A stretch of 64,000 nucleotides of DNA from Eubacteriales bacterium (GTDB lineage: Bacteria > Bacillota > Clostridia > Christensenellales > Aristaeellaceae): positions 62,001-126,000 of the forward strand of contig JAQUWD010000001.1 in the NCBI GenBank assembly GCA_028693055.1, written 5' to 3'. Position 1 is the stretch's first letter; every line of letters begins with the position of its first letter. The translations under genes were made by a program, and so were the position numbers. Shown here in pieces: positions 33,006 through 41,464 of this stretch. The notes beneath the pieces were generated by a model. It was given only the letters and a program-made list of their open reading frames with translations. It was not told the DNA's origin and did no database searches.

Positions 33006-34196
33006 TTGGGACGCAAGCGGGATTATCAAAAAGAATATGATCACGAATCCCTACGGGACGAACGAAAATATGGATTTTACTGGTACAATGGCCTGTGGCA
33101 GATTCTTCGCCCCATTCTGATTGGGCTGACGGCGCTATTGATTGTCTTTGGCGTTTTGTCCACCCTGTACGGCGTGGTGGACGAGAAATATTTAAGCCCC
33201 GTGGACGCTAACGACCAGACCGAGATTGCCTTTTCCGTGGAAAGCGGCAACAGCCTTTCAAGGGTATCCAAAAACCTGGAAAGTCAGGGGCTGATCAAAA
33301 ACAGCTCCGTGTTTAAGTACTATTGCGACTTTGCGGGCATGGGGCAGAAGATACAAGCCGGCGATTATATGATTAAGCGCAGCATGAGCATTTTTGAAAT
33401 TGCCAACCTGCTCACCACCGGCGACGGCAAGCCCATCACCGCCGACGTCACCATCATTCCCGGCAGCACCATCGAAGCCATCGCCGCCGCCTTAAAGGAA
33501 AAGGGCATTTTGCAGGACACGACGGAATTTTTAAGCCTGTGCAAAACCGGCGAGGGCGTTAGCGACTACTATTTTATACAGGACGAGCTGAAAACCGATA
33601 ACGTAAGCGAACGCAAATATCTGCTAGAGGGCTACCTAGCCCCCAATACCTACGAGATTTATACCAACGCCACGCCCCTTGAGCTGGTTAAAAAGCTGCT
33701 GGATCAAACAGACTATGTGTTTAACTCCGAATGGCAGACCCGGGCGGCGGAGCTGGGCATGACCATGGACCAAACCCTTACCCTCGCCTCTTTGGTGGAG
33801 AAGGAAGCCAAGAAGGCCGACTTCGCCAAGGTTTCAGCCGTGTTCCATAACCGGCTCAAGGAGGGCATGAAGCTCCAAAGCGACCCCACCATTCATTACA
33901 TCACCGGGGAGCGGCGCATGTCGCTGCGCAACAGCGATCTGGCGGTAAAATCCCCCTACAACACCTACGATATAACAGGCTTGCCGTTGGGGCCGATCTG
34001 CAATCCGTCTCCCGAGGCCATCAACGCGGCCCTGTACCCCGACGAGAGCTATGTGGCGGAGAAGTATTTGTATTTTTGCAGCAAGGATCCCGCTACTGGG
34101 GAGCTGTATTTCAGCAAAACCTTGGAGGAGCACAATCAGGCGGCGGCGATTTACGCCCCCCTGTGGAAGGCTTACGATCAGGAGCGTGGCTTATAA
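33006..34196 (+). CDS. mltG: Endolytic murein transglycosylase
   Basis: Cleaves nascent peptidoglycan strands inside the chain at the outer membrane face. The 396-aa protein has a basic cytoplasmic N-terminus, one membrane helix (~32-54), a LysM-like part (AFSVESGNSLSRVSKNLESQ), and the YceG catalytic domain with the active Glu in LASLVEKEAKK, followed by VFHNRL, LQSDPTIHY and YNTYDITGLPLGPICNPS. I choose the TTG at 33006 because AAGGAGG lies 8 nt upstream, right after the ylbF-like stop. The frame extends upstream to 32967 but overlaps that gene. It is followed directly by the U32 gene. Confidence 0.93.
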   Translation: MGRKRDYQKEYDHESLRDERKYGFYWYNGLWQILRPILIGLTALLIVFGVLSTLYGVVDEKYLSPVDANDQTEIAFSVESGNSLSRVSKNLESQGLIKNSSVFKYYCDFAGMGQKIQAGDYMIKRSMSIFEIANLLTTGDGKPITADVTIIPGSTIEAIAAALKEKGILQDTTEFLSLCKTGEGVSDYYFIQDELKTDNVSERKYLLEGYLAPNTYEIYTNATPLELVKKLLDQTDYVFNSEWQTRAAELGMTMDQTLTLASLVEKEAKKADFAKVSAVFHNRLKEGMKLQSDPTIHYITGERRMSLRNSDLAVKSPYNTYDITGLPLGPICNPSPEAINAALYPDESYVAEKYLYFCSKDPATGELYFSKTLEEHNQAAAIYAPLWKAYDQERGL

Positions 34197-35438
34197 TTGG
34201 AACAGAGGATGGAATTGCTCGCCCCGGTAGGGGGCATGGAGCAGCTAAAGGCCGCCCTGCGCTTCGGCGCGGACGCGGTTTACGGGGGGATGCGCCGCTA
34301 CGGTCTTCGGGCCTTTGCCGGCAACTTTGATCTGGACGAGCTGAAGGTTGCCGCCGACCTTGCCCATCGGCAGGGCGCGAAGCTGTACGTCACCATGAAT
34401 ATTTTACCCACGGACGAGGACTTGCCCGGCTTTGTGGAGGCTGCCAAGGACGCGGCGCAGGCCGGGGCCGACGCGGCCATCGTCAGCGATTTGGGCGCTT
34501 GCCTGCTATTGCACGAGCGGGTACCGTCGCTGCCCATCCACGTGAGCACCCAAGCCAATGTGCTCAACAGCGTCACCGCTCGGCATCTTCACGAGGCGGC
34601 GGGCGCGGAACGGATTGTCCTTTCCCGGGAGCTATCCCTAAAGGATATCGCCGCCATGAAAAAAAGCCTCCCGCCGGAATTGGAGCTGGAAGCCTTTGTC
34701 CACGGTGCTATGTGCGTCGCCTACAGCGGCCGCTGCCTTTTAAGCGCCGCCCTGACAGGCCGCAGCGGCAACCGCGGCGCATGCGCCCAGCCCTGCCGCT
34801 GGCAGTATCACCTGACGGAGGAAAAGCGCCCCGGCGAATATCTGCCCGTATGCGAGGACGACCGAGGAACCTATTTATACTCCGCCTATGATCTTTGCAT
34901 GCTTCCCTATTTACCAGAGCTCAAGCAGGCGGGGATACGAAGCCTAAAAATCGAAGGGCGCATGAAAACCGCCTATTATGTAGCCAGCGTGGTATCGGTG
35001 TACCGCCGAGCGTTGGATTTGCTGGAGCTGAAAGGGGAAGCCGCCTATCGTCAGGCGCTGCCGAGCCTCCTAGAGGAGCTGCAAAAAGTCAGCCATCGGG
35101 CCAGCAACACAGGCTTCTATTTCGGCGCGCCCAGCCCCGCCGCCGGAGCGGTGGGCTTTTGTCAGACTATGGAATATGTTGGCGACGTAATGGAGGATGC
35201 GCCGGAGGGAACGCCCGCCCTTGTGAAGCTCAAGAACCGCTTCTTCGTGGGAGACCCACTGGAAGCCTTAACGCCCAAGGGTTCTTTTCCCTTTACCGTC
35301 ACCGCCATGACGCTGGAGGAAACCGGCGAAGCCGTGCAAACCGCCAGCGTGGCGGGTACGCTGCTGCGCATGCCCTTTCCCTTCCCTGTAAGCCGGGGAG
35401 ATTTGCTGCGGGGACCCAACCGTAACCACCAGTCCTAA
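34197..35438 (+). CDS. U32 peptidase-family protein (TrhP/YrrO type)
   Basis: A 413-aa member of the U32 family. It begins MELLAPVGGMEQLKAALRFG then ADAVYGG, has SDLGACLLLHE, and HVSTQANVLNS as conserved strands, and carries the cysteine cluster in HGAMCVAYSGRCLLSAALTG and GACAQPCRW that may bind an Fe-S cluster. The closest described proteins make prephenate-dependent 5-hydroxyuridine at tRNA position 34, so tRNA modification is more likely than proteolysis. The TTG at 34197 directly abuts the mltG stop; the ATG at 34209 is an alternative start. The mltG-U32 order is common in Firmicutes. Confidence 0.88.
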   Translation: MEQRMELLAPVGGMEQLKAALRFGADAVYGGMRRYGLRAFAGNFDLDELKVAADLAHRQGAKLYVTMNILPTDEDLPGFVEAAKDAAQAGADAAIVSDLGACLLLHERVPSLPIHVSTQANVLNSVTARHLHEAAGAERIVLSRELSLKDIAAMKKSLPPELELEAFVHGAMCVAYSGRCLLSAALTGRSGNRGACAQPCRWQYHLTEEKRPGEYLPVCEDDRGTYLYSAYDLCMLPYLPELKQAGIRSLKIEGRMKTAYYVASVVSVYRRALDLLELKGEAAYRQALPSLLEELQKVSHRASNTGFYFGAPSPAAGAVGFCQTMEYVGDVMEDAPEGTPALVKLKNRFFVGDPLEALTPKGSFPFTVTAMTLEETGEAVQTASVAGTLLRMPFPFPVSRGDLLRGPNRNHQS

Positions 35439-35452
35439 GCCTATGCCGCCGC

Positions 35453-35791
35453 TTATTTCATGCCCTTAAGTCGCTCCTGCGCGTCCGGGCTATCAGCCAG
35501 TATTTCCCCGACGGTTTTACAGCTTTCCCATTTGGCGCAGCCGCCGCAGGTGGTAAGGCCTTTTGCTAACGCACATTGGTGGATTTCGCACATGCTTTCA
35601 CAAAACGGCGTTTTTACGCCGTCCATACGGCAGCCCGTGCAGTTGATCATCTCTGCTGTGATGGGCGCGTTATTGAGCTCCGCCCAGCTTTTAGCGGTTT
35701 TTTCGCGTAGAGCGTCGTCGTTGTGGAGCGTGGCAAGGTACGCGTCGCATTTTTCACAGTCCAGCCCGCAGTACGCAATCATTTTGTTCAT
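35453..35791 (-). CDS. DUF3795-type cysteine-rich protein
   Basis: A 112-aa soluble protein with many cysteines: IAYCGLDCEKCDAY at the N-terminus, MINCTGCRMDG, then FCESMCEIHQCALAKG and TTCGGCAKWESCKTV. The spacing is typical of DUF3795 proteins, which probably bind a metal or Fe-S centre; their role is unknown. The start at 35791 has GAGAGAGGAA upstream. It lies 51 nt after the ABC permease in the same direction and may be the last gene of the accessory cluster; the other side is convergent with the U32 gene. Confidence 0.82.
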   Translation of the reverse strand: MNKMIAYCGLDCEKCDAYLATLHNDDALREKTAKSWAELNNAPITAEMINCTGCRMDGVKTPFCESMCEIHQCALAKGLTTCGGCAKWESCKTVGEILADSPDAQERLKGMK

Positions 35792-35842
35792 CTTGTGTTC
35801 CTCTCTCCCATCTTTTATCCATAGGGCGCGTCCGGCTTTTCC

Positions 35843-36745
35843 TTACCGCCCGGCGCTTTTAGCGATGCGTCCCCTCGTTATGATCACATACAGCCCAATC
35901 AACAGAAGAATCGCCGCGACGACAACGAGATACATGGTTCCGATTTCCACTTTATTGCCAAAAAAGTAAAGATTGCAATCAATGGAATCGCGGATTGCTT
36001 CCACGGCTTGGGAAGGAAAGCCCTGAGCTGCCATTTCCCGGTATACGCCGTTCATGGCGTGGTTACGCAGCAAAACGGTGCCATAGGTACCGGGCAGAAA
36101 GGACAGCACCCGCTGCAGCCCCTCGCTGAAATTGGAAATGGGCATATACGCGCCGCAGATAAAGCCATATCCCGCACTGACGATGGTACCCACCGCAGAG
36201 CTTTGCCCAGCAGTAGAAAGCGGCGCGTTGATCAGCGAGGACAGAGCCGTGCCAAACAGCACCAGCAGCACCACGTCCAGCAGCAGCCGCAGCACATCCC
36301 CAGCCGACAGATACCAGCCCACCACGGCGAGGTATCCCAAGCATACAGCCAGCGCCGCCAAGCTAATCAGCAGCGTTGCGACAGCCGTGGCAAAGAAGTA
36401 GCTAAGGGCGAGGGTAGAGCGCTTGACGGGCGCCATGGTCAAATCGCTTACCGCGCCGGAAATTTTGTCCTGCACCATCAAAAGATTAGAGCAAAACGCT
36501 ACCGTTACGCAGCAAACCGCCAAAATTGAAGATATGAGCTGCCCGCCCACAGCCCCGTCAATCAGCCCGCCCTCCACGGCAAGGCTCTGGGGCAGTGCGG
36601 AGGCAAAAACATCGTGATAGATCTTTCCAAGGAAGGTCACGTACAAAACAAGCAGAATCACCGGCGTGATGAGGGAGGTTAAAAACATGCCCTTATCCTT
36701 AAAAAACAGCTTGCAGTTGCGTCTGATCAAGGCGATAAGCTCCAT
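35843..36745 (-). CDS. ABC-2-type exporter permease
   Basis: A 300-aa membrane protein with six helices of the ABC-2 family: an N-terminal helix after RNCKLFFKDKGMFLTSLITP, a large outer loop (~45-90), then KISGAVSDLTMAPVKRSTLA before helix 2-3 and a final helix at 265-288. This domain pairs with the ATPase encoded just upstream; the ATG overlaps its stop as TAATG. The pair resembles daunorubicin-type DrrAB exporters and may expel a small toxic compound. The substrate is unknown. Confidence 0.88.
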   Translation of the reverse strand: MELIALIRRNCKLFFKDKGMFLTSLITPVILLVLYVTFLGKIYHDVFASALPQSLAVEGGLIDGAVGGQLISSILAVCCVTVAFCSNLLMVQDKISGAVSDLTMAPVKRSTLALSYFFATAVATLLISLAALAVCLGYLAVVGWYLSAGDVLRLLLDVVLLVLFGTALSSLINAPLSTAGQSSAVGTIVSAGYGFICGAYMPISNFSEGLQRVLSFLPGTYGTVLLRNHAMNGVYREMAAQGFPSQAVEAIRDSIDCNLYFFGNKVEIGTMYLVVVAAILLLIGLYVIITRGRIAKSAGR

Positions 36746-37656
36746 TATTTCGTACCCCCTACCAGCGTTTTGCCCGTTACGGCAAGGAAAACATCGTCCA
36801 TTTTTCCCTTGGTGACCTCAAAATCCACAAACAAGTCCGGGCTGCCCGCAATCAGCTCGGCGGCTTTCGCGGTATTGGGTACCGAGACGCGATAAGCGTC
36901 CCGGATGGCCTCATAGGGCAGACCCAGCGCCTTGATCGGCCCCTCCTCTACGCCGTACAGCGTGATAAAGTCGCCGGTATAGGTGTTTTTGAGCTGTAAG
37001 GGAGTGCCCTCGGCGGCAATCTTGCCGCCGTCAAGGATGATCACATAGTCCGCGTCGGCGGCCTCCTCCATATAGTGGGTGGTGAGAAAAACCGTCATGT
37101 TCTCGTTTTTGCGCAGGTCGGACACCACGTCCCACAGAAGCTTCCGCGTCTGGGGATCAAGGCCGGTGGTGGGCTCGTCGAGAATCAGAATTTGAGGATG
37201 GTGCAGCAATGCGCGGGCGATATCGATACGCCGCCGCTGCCCGCCGGAGAGCTTGCCTACGACGCGGGTTAACAAATCCTCAAAGTCCAACAGCCGCGCA
37301 AGCTCGGCAAGGCGGCTTTCAAAGGCGGCTCCGGTAATCCCGTAAAGGGCGGCGCGGCTTTGGAGATTATCGCGGACGGTCAGCGGCTTATCCAGCACGG
37401 AATTCTGGAACACCACGCCCAGCTCTCGCTTGATGGAATCAAGATGCGCGTCAATGCTTTTTTCGCCAATCTGAACGGTTCCCGCATCCTTCGGCAGCTG
37501 CCCGCACAGGATGGATATGGTCGTGCTTTTGCCCGCGCCGTTTACGCCCAAAAAGGCGAACAGTTCGCCCGGCTTGACGCGAAAGCTTAAATCCTGAACA
37601 GCCTTTACCGTTCCGAAGCTTTTGGATAGATGGTCGATTTGGATAATGTTGTCCAT
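36745..37656 (-). CDS. ABC exporter ATPase (DrrA-like)
   Basis: A 303-aa ABC ATPase for the ABC-2 exporter. Walker A is GVNGAGKST (~40), the signature is KLSGGQRRRIDIARAL, Walker B is ILILDEPTTGLD, and the switch His is in FLTTHYMEE. The C-terminal part (from ~220) is the regulatory extension common in DrrA-type proteins. The ATG at 37656 is preceded by GTGGAG with 7 nt spacing; the frame extends to 37728 inside the upstream 59-aa gene. Probable drug or lipid export. Confidence 0.92.
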   Translation of the reverse strand: MDNIIQIDHLSKSFGTVKAVQDLSFRVKPGELFAFLGVNGAGKSTTISILCGQLPKDAGTVQIGEKSIDAHLDSIKRELGVVFQNSVLDKPLTVRDNLQSRAALYGITGAAFESRLAELARLLDFEDLLTRVVGKLSGGQRRRIDIARALLHHPQILILDEPTTGLDPQTRKLLWDVVSDLRKNENMTVFLTTHYMEEAADADYVIILDGGKIAAEGTPLQLKNTYTGDFITLYGVEEGPIKALGLPYEAIRDAYRVSVPNTAKAAELIAGSPDLFVDFEVTKGKMDDVFLAVTGKTLVGGTK

Positions 37657-37672
37657 ATCAAAGCTCCACTCT

Positions 37673-37852
37673 TTATTTTTTGTTCTTGCACACGCGTGCC
37701 GTGCTAAAGGAAACCACCGCAATACCAATCAGCATTCCAACGCCTGCCACCCTCGCCAGCCAATCCGGCAGCGTCGCCGTGACACGCCATAAAAGATAGG
37801 CTGCAAGGCAACCCGCTGTAAAAATCAGGCTTCCGATTTGAAGCTTTTTCAT
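37673..37852 (-). CDS. Small membrane protein (59 aa) upstream of the ABC exporter
   Basis: A 59-aa protein with two hydrophobic helices: LQIGSLIFTAGCLAAYLLW (~4-22) and VAGVGMLIGIAVVSFSTARV (~35-54), with a basic C-terminus (CKNKK). The ATG at 37852 has AAGGGGA upstream. It ends 16 nt before the ATPase start, so it is probably co-transcribed with the exporter. Unrecognised; it could be an exporter accessory peptide. The regular spacing and two clean helices are the evidence for a real gene. Confidence 0.65.
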   Translation of the reverse strand: MKKLQIGSLIFTAGCLAAYLLWRVTATLPDWLARVAGVGMLIGIAVVSFSTARVCKNKK

Positions 37853-37884
37853 GACGCTTTTCCCCTTCTCTTTGGTATTAGCGT

Positions 37885-37951
37885 GCAGTTACGGCTCTGC
37901 CGCAAACAGTACCCGTAACTGGCGAAAAAGCGCGTAGCGCTTTTTTGACAC
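37885..37951 (+). repeat. Dispersed intergenic repeat, truncated copy 2
   Basis: 67 bp matching the 3' half of the 133-bp repeat: GCAGTTACGGC then a strictly conserved TACCCGTAACTGGCGAAAAA and the AAAAAGCGC-GTA-GCGCTTTTT hairpin, ending GACAC. The third hairpin (GTTTGCGGC) is degraded here. Unlike copies 1 and 3 it is inverted relative to the neighbouring genes. It begins 9 bp after the GNAT-CAT stop on the minus strand; the hairpin has A- and T-runs on both sides and could terminate either strand. Confidence 0.88.
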
Positions 37952-37960
37952 GCTGCCGTT

Positions 37961-39160
37961 TCACTTTTCCCGGCAAAAATCGGCGATTGCCTGTTCAAGC
38001 AGGGCAAAGACCTTCGCCACCAAATAACCGTCGGCTACCGCATGGTTGAGCCGCACGGTGAGCGGCATTAGCTTGCGTCCATTTTCCTCCCGGAAGCGGC
38101 CCCAGTTCACGATTGGCATCAAATGCAGGTACCCGTCCGGCAGCTCCAGATGCAAGGAATCGTAGGATAGCCAAGAAATGTAGGAAGCGTCAAACCAGTT
38201 AGGGTGCCCGTTATAGTCCAACCCATATTCCCGGGATTGCTTGGCCTTTGCGATATCCTCGGCGCAGGCTTGATAGAAATGGTTGTAATCCTCAAAGTAC
38301 TCGGTATATACGGGGGTGCAGGTTTCGGTATCCTCATGAAAAATATATTGGATGGGGTTCACCTTGTTGTAAATGCGCAGCGTGTCGGTCTGCCAGAAAT
38401 AAACCGTTTTATAATCATCCCGGGAATTGAGCGTCTTGGAAAGCAGGTACATAAAGTCGATGTAAAACTTAGTTCCCTGCTTTTTCGCATGGTTATAAAG
38501 CTCCGTCACGTCAAGCCGGGCGGTGATGGAGGTGGAGCATTTGCAATCCTTGGTAAAATGGCGGTAAACACCCTTGCGATAGTAGGACTCCATATCCAAA
38601 ATCCGATAGGATGTGGCGGCGTTGGTTTTCAGCCAATCCTCTTTAGATAAGTAGGTAAAGTGCTCGGTCCGAAGCACGCCCTCCATGGCGCAGGGCTTGT
38701 TTTCCTCCGTATGGTGATAAGCAAAGCCGCATTTCTCCTGCACACGCTTGGATTTTTCGTTGCCGTCAAAGTAGCCGCACCATACGGCGGTACAGCCAAG
38801 CTCCTCAAAGCAATGCCGTTGAAGCTCCCGCACCGCCTCGGGGATCAGGCCCTGCCCCCAATAGGGTACGCCAATCCAGTAGCCAATCTCGGCTTCCGTA
38901 TCGCTCATGGGCGCGTTGCCGCCCATTGAACGCATAACGCCAACGCTGCCCACGGGCTTTTGGGTTTCCTTGAGCACAACAGCATAGGTTTCCGGCGCGG
39001 AGAGAACGCTGACGATGATTTCCCGACTGTTTTCAACGTCGGTATGGGGGCTCCAGCCCGCAATGGGGCCGACCTGCGGATCGCTGGCATACTTGTAAAG
39101 CTCCTCCGCGTCGGCGCTTTCCCATGGGCGCAGAATTAAACGATTGGTTTCTAATATCAT
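37961..39160 (-). CDS. GNAT acetyltransferase fused to a chloramphenicol-acetyltransferase-like domain
   Basis: A 399-aa bifunctional protein. Residues ~1-170 are a RimJ/RimL-type [24 protein letters not shown], and the acetyl-CoA loop [14 protein letters not shown]. Residues ~185-399 are a CAT fold: [20 protein letters not shown], then [19 protein letters not shown], and [20 protein letters not shown], where the catalytic His (~373) and structural Asp (~377) of the HHAVCDG motif are kept although one His is replaced by Asn. Both halves use acetyl-CoA. It is part of an operon with another GNAT and a TetR-GNAT regulator, so drug or metabolite acetylation is likely. Whether chloramphenicol is a substrate is unknown. 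Confidence 0.9.
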   Translation of the reverse strand: MILETNRLILRPWESADAEELYKYASDPQVGPIAGWSPHTDVENSREIIVSVLSAPETYAVVLKETQKPVGSVGVMRSMGGNAPMSDTEAEIGYWIGVPYWGQGLIPEAVRELQRHCFEELGCTAVWCGYFDGNEKSKRVQEKCGFAYHHTEENKPCAMEGVLRTEHFTYLSKEDWLKTNAATSYRILDMESYYRKGVYRHFTKDCKCSTSITARLDVTELYNHAKKQGTKFYIDFMYLLSKTLNSRDDYKTVYFWQTDTLRIYNKVNPIQYIFHEDTETCTPVYTEYFEDYNHFYQACAEDIAKAKQSREYGLDYNGHPNWFDASYISWLSYDSLHLELPDGYLHLMPIVNWGRFREENGRKLMPLTVRLNHAVADGYLVAKVFALLEQAIADFCREK

Positions 39161-39227
39161 AACAAAAAGCCTCTTTTCCTTGGGGCGGGTAGGGCGGTCT
39201 GGGACGCAGCGTCGAATATCGCCCCAT

Positions 39228-39983
39228 TCATTTTGCTTCCCCGCCGATCATTTTTAAAAATTTCTTGTCGGATAGCATTTCGTGGGTCAGGAATTGCCTG
39301 TTCAAAAACAGGGCGTAGGAGGTGCATGGGCTTGGCACTGCCTGAGCCTGCTCTTTCGAAGAAAGATGAATGGCGTGAAAGGGAACGTCGTTTTGCTTGG
39401 CTAAGGCCTCAATAATTGGCACGTACTTAGCGTTGAAGGGACATTGGCTGGTGTAGTACAGCACATAGCCGTTCTCGTTCACTCGCGGATGCTTTGCTTC
39501 CTCCTTGAACCGAGGCGCTACGGCGCTCTCGCCAAAGGGTAAATACAGGAGGTTGATCCCTGCGTCCGATTGGTCGGCTATCTGGAAGCCCCTGTGCAGC
39601 AAATAGCCGGGGTCAGATAAAAAGGGCTTCTTTTTGGAGGAGGAAAGGACGCATAGCCCCGCCCTGCCCTTCGCTTTGCTGTCCGCAATACATTGGTCCA
39701 GCAGCTCGTTGGCATAGCCATGCCCTTTGAACGCGCCGGATACCCAAAAGCAGTCGATATACATATATCCGTCCGCGATTATCGGAACCCATGCGTTTTC
39801 TGCCGGGATATACTCGATAAAGCATTTGCCCCGCTCCGCGCTTTTGAGGAACACAAGGCCGTCCTCAAAGCAATTCTTCATCCATTCCTTTTTGGATGCA
39901 ACCTGAACATCGCGATTGTTGGATATGGCGCAGCAGATATGCTCCTTCTCCAAATTCTCCTTGGTCACTGTAATATAGTCCAT
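39228..39983 (-). CDS. GNAT acetyltransferase with YoaP-like C-terminal domain
   Basis: A 251-aa protein. The N-terminal GNAT part has [20 protein letters not shown], in which FKGHGYA is the acetyl-CoA-binding loop. The C-terminal ~80 residues (from [15 protein letters not shown]) form a YoaP-like domain with a thioredoxin-like look, including a cysteine where thioredoxins have CxxC. The usual role is unknown; acetylation of a small amine-containing compound is likely. The ATG at 39983 has AAAGGAG upstream. It sits between the flavodoxin-like gene and the GNAT-CAT gene. Confidence 0.85.
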   Translation of the reverse strand: MDYITVTKENLEKEHICCAISNNRDVQVASKKEWMKNCFEDGLVFLKSAERGKCFIEYIPAENAWVPIIADGYMYIDCFWVSGAFKGHGYANELLDQCIADSKAKGRAGLCVLSSSKKKPFLSDPGYLLHRGFQIADQSDAGINLLYLPFGESAVAPRFKEEAKHPRVNENGYVLYYTSQCPFNAKYVPIIEALAKQNDVPFHAIHLSSKEQAQAVPSPCTSYALFLNRQFLTHEMLSDKKFLKMIGGEAK

Positions 39984-40016
39984 ATTGTTCTCCTTTGATT
40001 GCCGACGTATGCCCGT

Positions 40017-40727
40017 TTACAAGGTCTTGGTAGACTGCCATGGCCGAGCCTTGCCCAGCCAGCCCCGCTCCGCCCAATACTGCTTTTCAACGGGCGAGGA
40101 ATCCCACCCGGCAGAGTGCATCTTACGCATCACCAGAAACAGGAATCGGGTTTTGAAATGGATCCGGGGCGGTTTTGTCGTATTCAGCTGACGGGCTAGG
40201 CGTGTAAGGCGTTGCTCGATTTTTGTTTTCTTTTCGGGCTTGATCGCGTCCCAGCTGGGGGCTTGTACGGGCAACCCAAAGGTTTTGATGCAGGGCACGC
40301 CCCAGTACAGCAGGGAATCCTTAATGGTTCCCATGGCTTTCTTACAGGAGGCCCCCGCCGAGGCGCTGAGCACCACCGCCCTCTTTGTGAACATCCATGC
40401 CTTGGGCCGATGCACCATCCAACAGTCAAAGGTCAGGTCAAGGAAGGATTTCATCGCGCCAGACGGTGCAAGGCAGTAATTGGGCGTTGTAAAAATCAGC
40501 AGGTCTGCGGCTTCCATTGCGTCCAGCATCACCTTTTTTTCATTCCAATAGGGGCATTTGGTTTCGTCCTGTATACAGGCATAGCAGCCGAGGCAAAAAT
40601 GATTCAAATCCCGGGGCAGAAAAAATTCCGTAATGTCCGCTTCCGCAGCCAGCTTTTCAGCCAATCCTCTACCCATGTGATAGGTCGTTCCTTTATGGTT
40701 TTGTCCATGGATCATCACAATTTTCAT
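40017..40727 (-). CDS. Flavodoxin-family/NADPH-dependent FMN reductase-like protein
   Basis: A 236-aa flavoprotein-like protein. IVMIHGQNHKGTTYHMGRGL has the phosphate-binding loop, CLGCYACIQDETKCPYWNEK holds the cysteine pair usual in clostridial members, and LIFTTPNYCLAPSGAMKSFL is the conserved flavin-ring loop. The C-terminus (~165-236) is a basic extension. It probably transfers electrons from NAD(P)H to a quinone, aromatic or other small molecule. It fits a detoxification role with the surrounding acetyltransferases. The gene lies 37 nt after the 130-aa gene and 33 nt before the GNAT-YoaP gene. Confidence 0.85.
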   Translation of the reverse strand: MKIVMIHGQNHKGTTYHMGRGLAEKLAAEADITEFFLPRDLNHFCLGCYACIQDETKCPYWNEKKVMLDAMEAADLLIFTTPNYCLAPSGAMKSFLDLTFDCWMVHRPKAWMFTKRAVVLSASAGASCKKAMGTIKDSLLYWGVPCIKTFGLPVQAPSWDAIKPEKKTKIEQRLTRLARQLNTTKPPRIHFKTRFLFLVMRKMHSAGWDSSPVEKQYWAERGWLGKARPWQSTKTL

Positions 40728-40764
40728 GCAAGCTATCTTCTTTCCGTTTTTGGTAAGGCTTCCA

Positions 40765-41157
40765 TCATCCTTGGCTTACTAGCCATTCCTTTGCCTTTTC
40801 ATAATCGTTTTCAAAGGCAACGGCAAAATTTGCGCCGCCAAGACGCTTTTGAAGCTGTCGTGCGCCCGACGGCTTTACGCCTACAAAGACGACGCGCGTT
40901 AGCCGCTTTTCACCGTTTAACAGCTTCTGCGCAAGCGCCGAAAGCAGCGAATCGTCAAGCACAGTTTCGTCAAGGTTTACAGCCATCAGTCCGGGTCTGG
41001 AGGGTTTTTTCCACTGGGCGTAATCCTGCTCCAGCTTTTCCAGCGCCAAATCGCCAAACCCGTAAAGACCGTCCAAATGCTCGCACCAAAGCTCCGCTCC
41101 GCTATAAAACAGAGCAAACGATTTTTTTTGGAAGCCCGGCAACGTTCTGCCGTCCAT
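40765..41157 (-). CDS. Hypothetical protein (130 aa), alternating alpha/beta pattern
   Basis: Not recognised. The sequence alternates strands and helices: PGLMAVNLDETVLDDSLLSA, then RVVFVGVKPSGARQLQKRL, then NFAVAFENDYEKAKEWLVSQ. This order resembles SpoIIAA/STAS-type small folds, but there is no clear phospho-Ser motif. The ATG at 41157 has GGAAAGGGG upstream. It is in the operon led by the TetR-GNAT gene, 22 nt after the small membrane gene. Function not assignable. Confidence 0.6.
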   Translation of the reverse strand: MDGRTLPGFQKKSFALFYSGAELWCEHLDGLYGFGDLALEKLEQDYAQWKKPSRPGLMAVNLDETVLDDSLLSALAQKLLNGEKRLTRVVFVGVKPSGARQLQKRLGGANFAVAFENDYEKAKEWLVSQG

Positions 41158-41179
41158 ATCCCTTGCCCCTTTCCGGCGC

Positions 41180-41443
41180 TTATTTTTTAATAGAGAAGCC
41201 TACCGCCAGCCCCAGCAGCATGCCAAGGCTTATGCCAAGGGCAAGACTCACAACGCCGGAGGTACCGGCTACCACACCCATGCACATCCCGATGCACATG
41301 CCGTCCGTCATATGGTTTTCGACTGCCTTTTTTTCGTTTGTATCGTCCTTGGACCGATCGCGCTTCACGTCGTTAGCCGCCAACAGCGCAATGCTAACGC
41401 CGATGATGATCCACGGCAACGCCGCCGAAAAAAACTCATTCAT
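41180..41443 (-). CDS. Small membrane protein (87 aa)
   Basis: Not recognised. Three hydrophobic segments: AALPWIIIGVSIALLAA at the N-terminus, then MCIGMCMGVVAGTSGVVSLA and LGISLGMLLGLAVGFSIKK, separated by a charged loop (KRDRSKDDTNEKKAVE). The glycine-rich helices suggest close packing or a small pore-like bundle. The ATG follows AGAAGGGG. It is the second gene of the TetR-GNAT operon and may be a membrane component of the resistance system. Confidence 0.6.
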   Translation of the reverse strand: MNEFFSAALPWIIIGVSIALLAANDVKRDRSKDDTNEKKAVENHMTDGMCIGMCMGVVAGTSGVVSLALGISLGMLLGLAVGFSIKK

Positions 41444-41464
41444 GCTCTATTCCCCTTCTGTCTT

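Noticed and set aside
37961-39160. Annotation as a chloramphenicol-resistance gene.
   Set aside because: The CAT motif is altered and many CAT-like proteins do not acetylate chloramphenicol; only the fold is supported.
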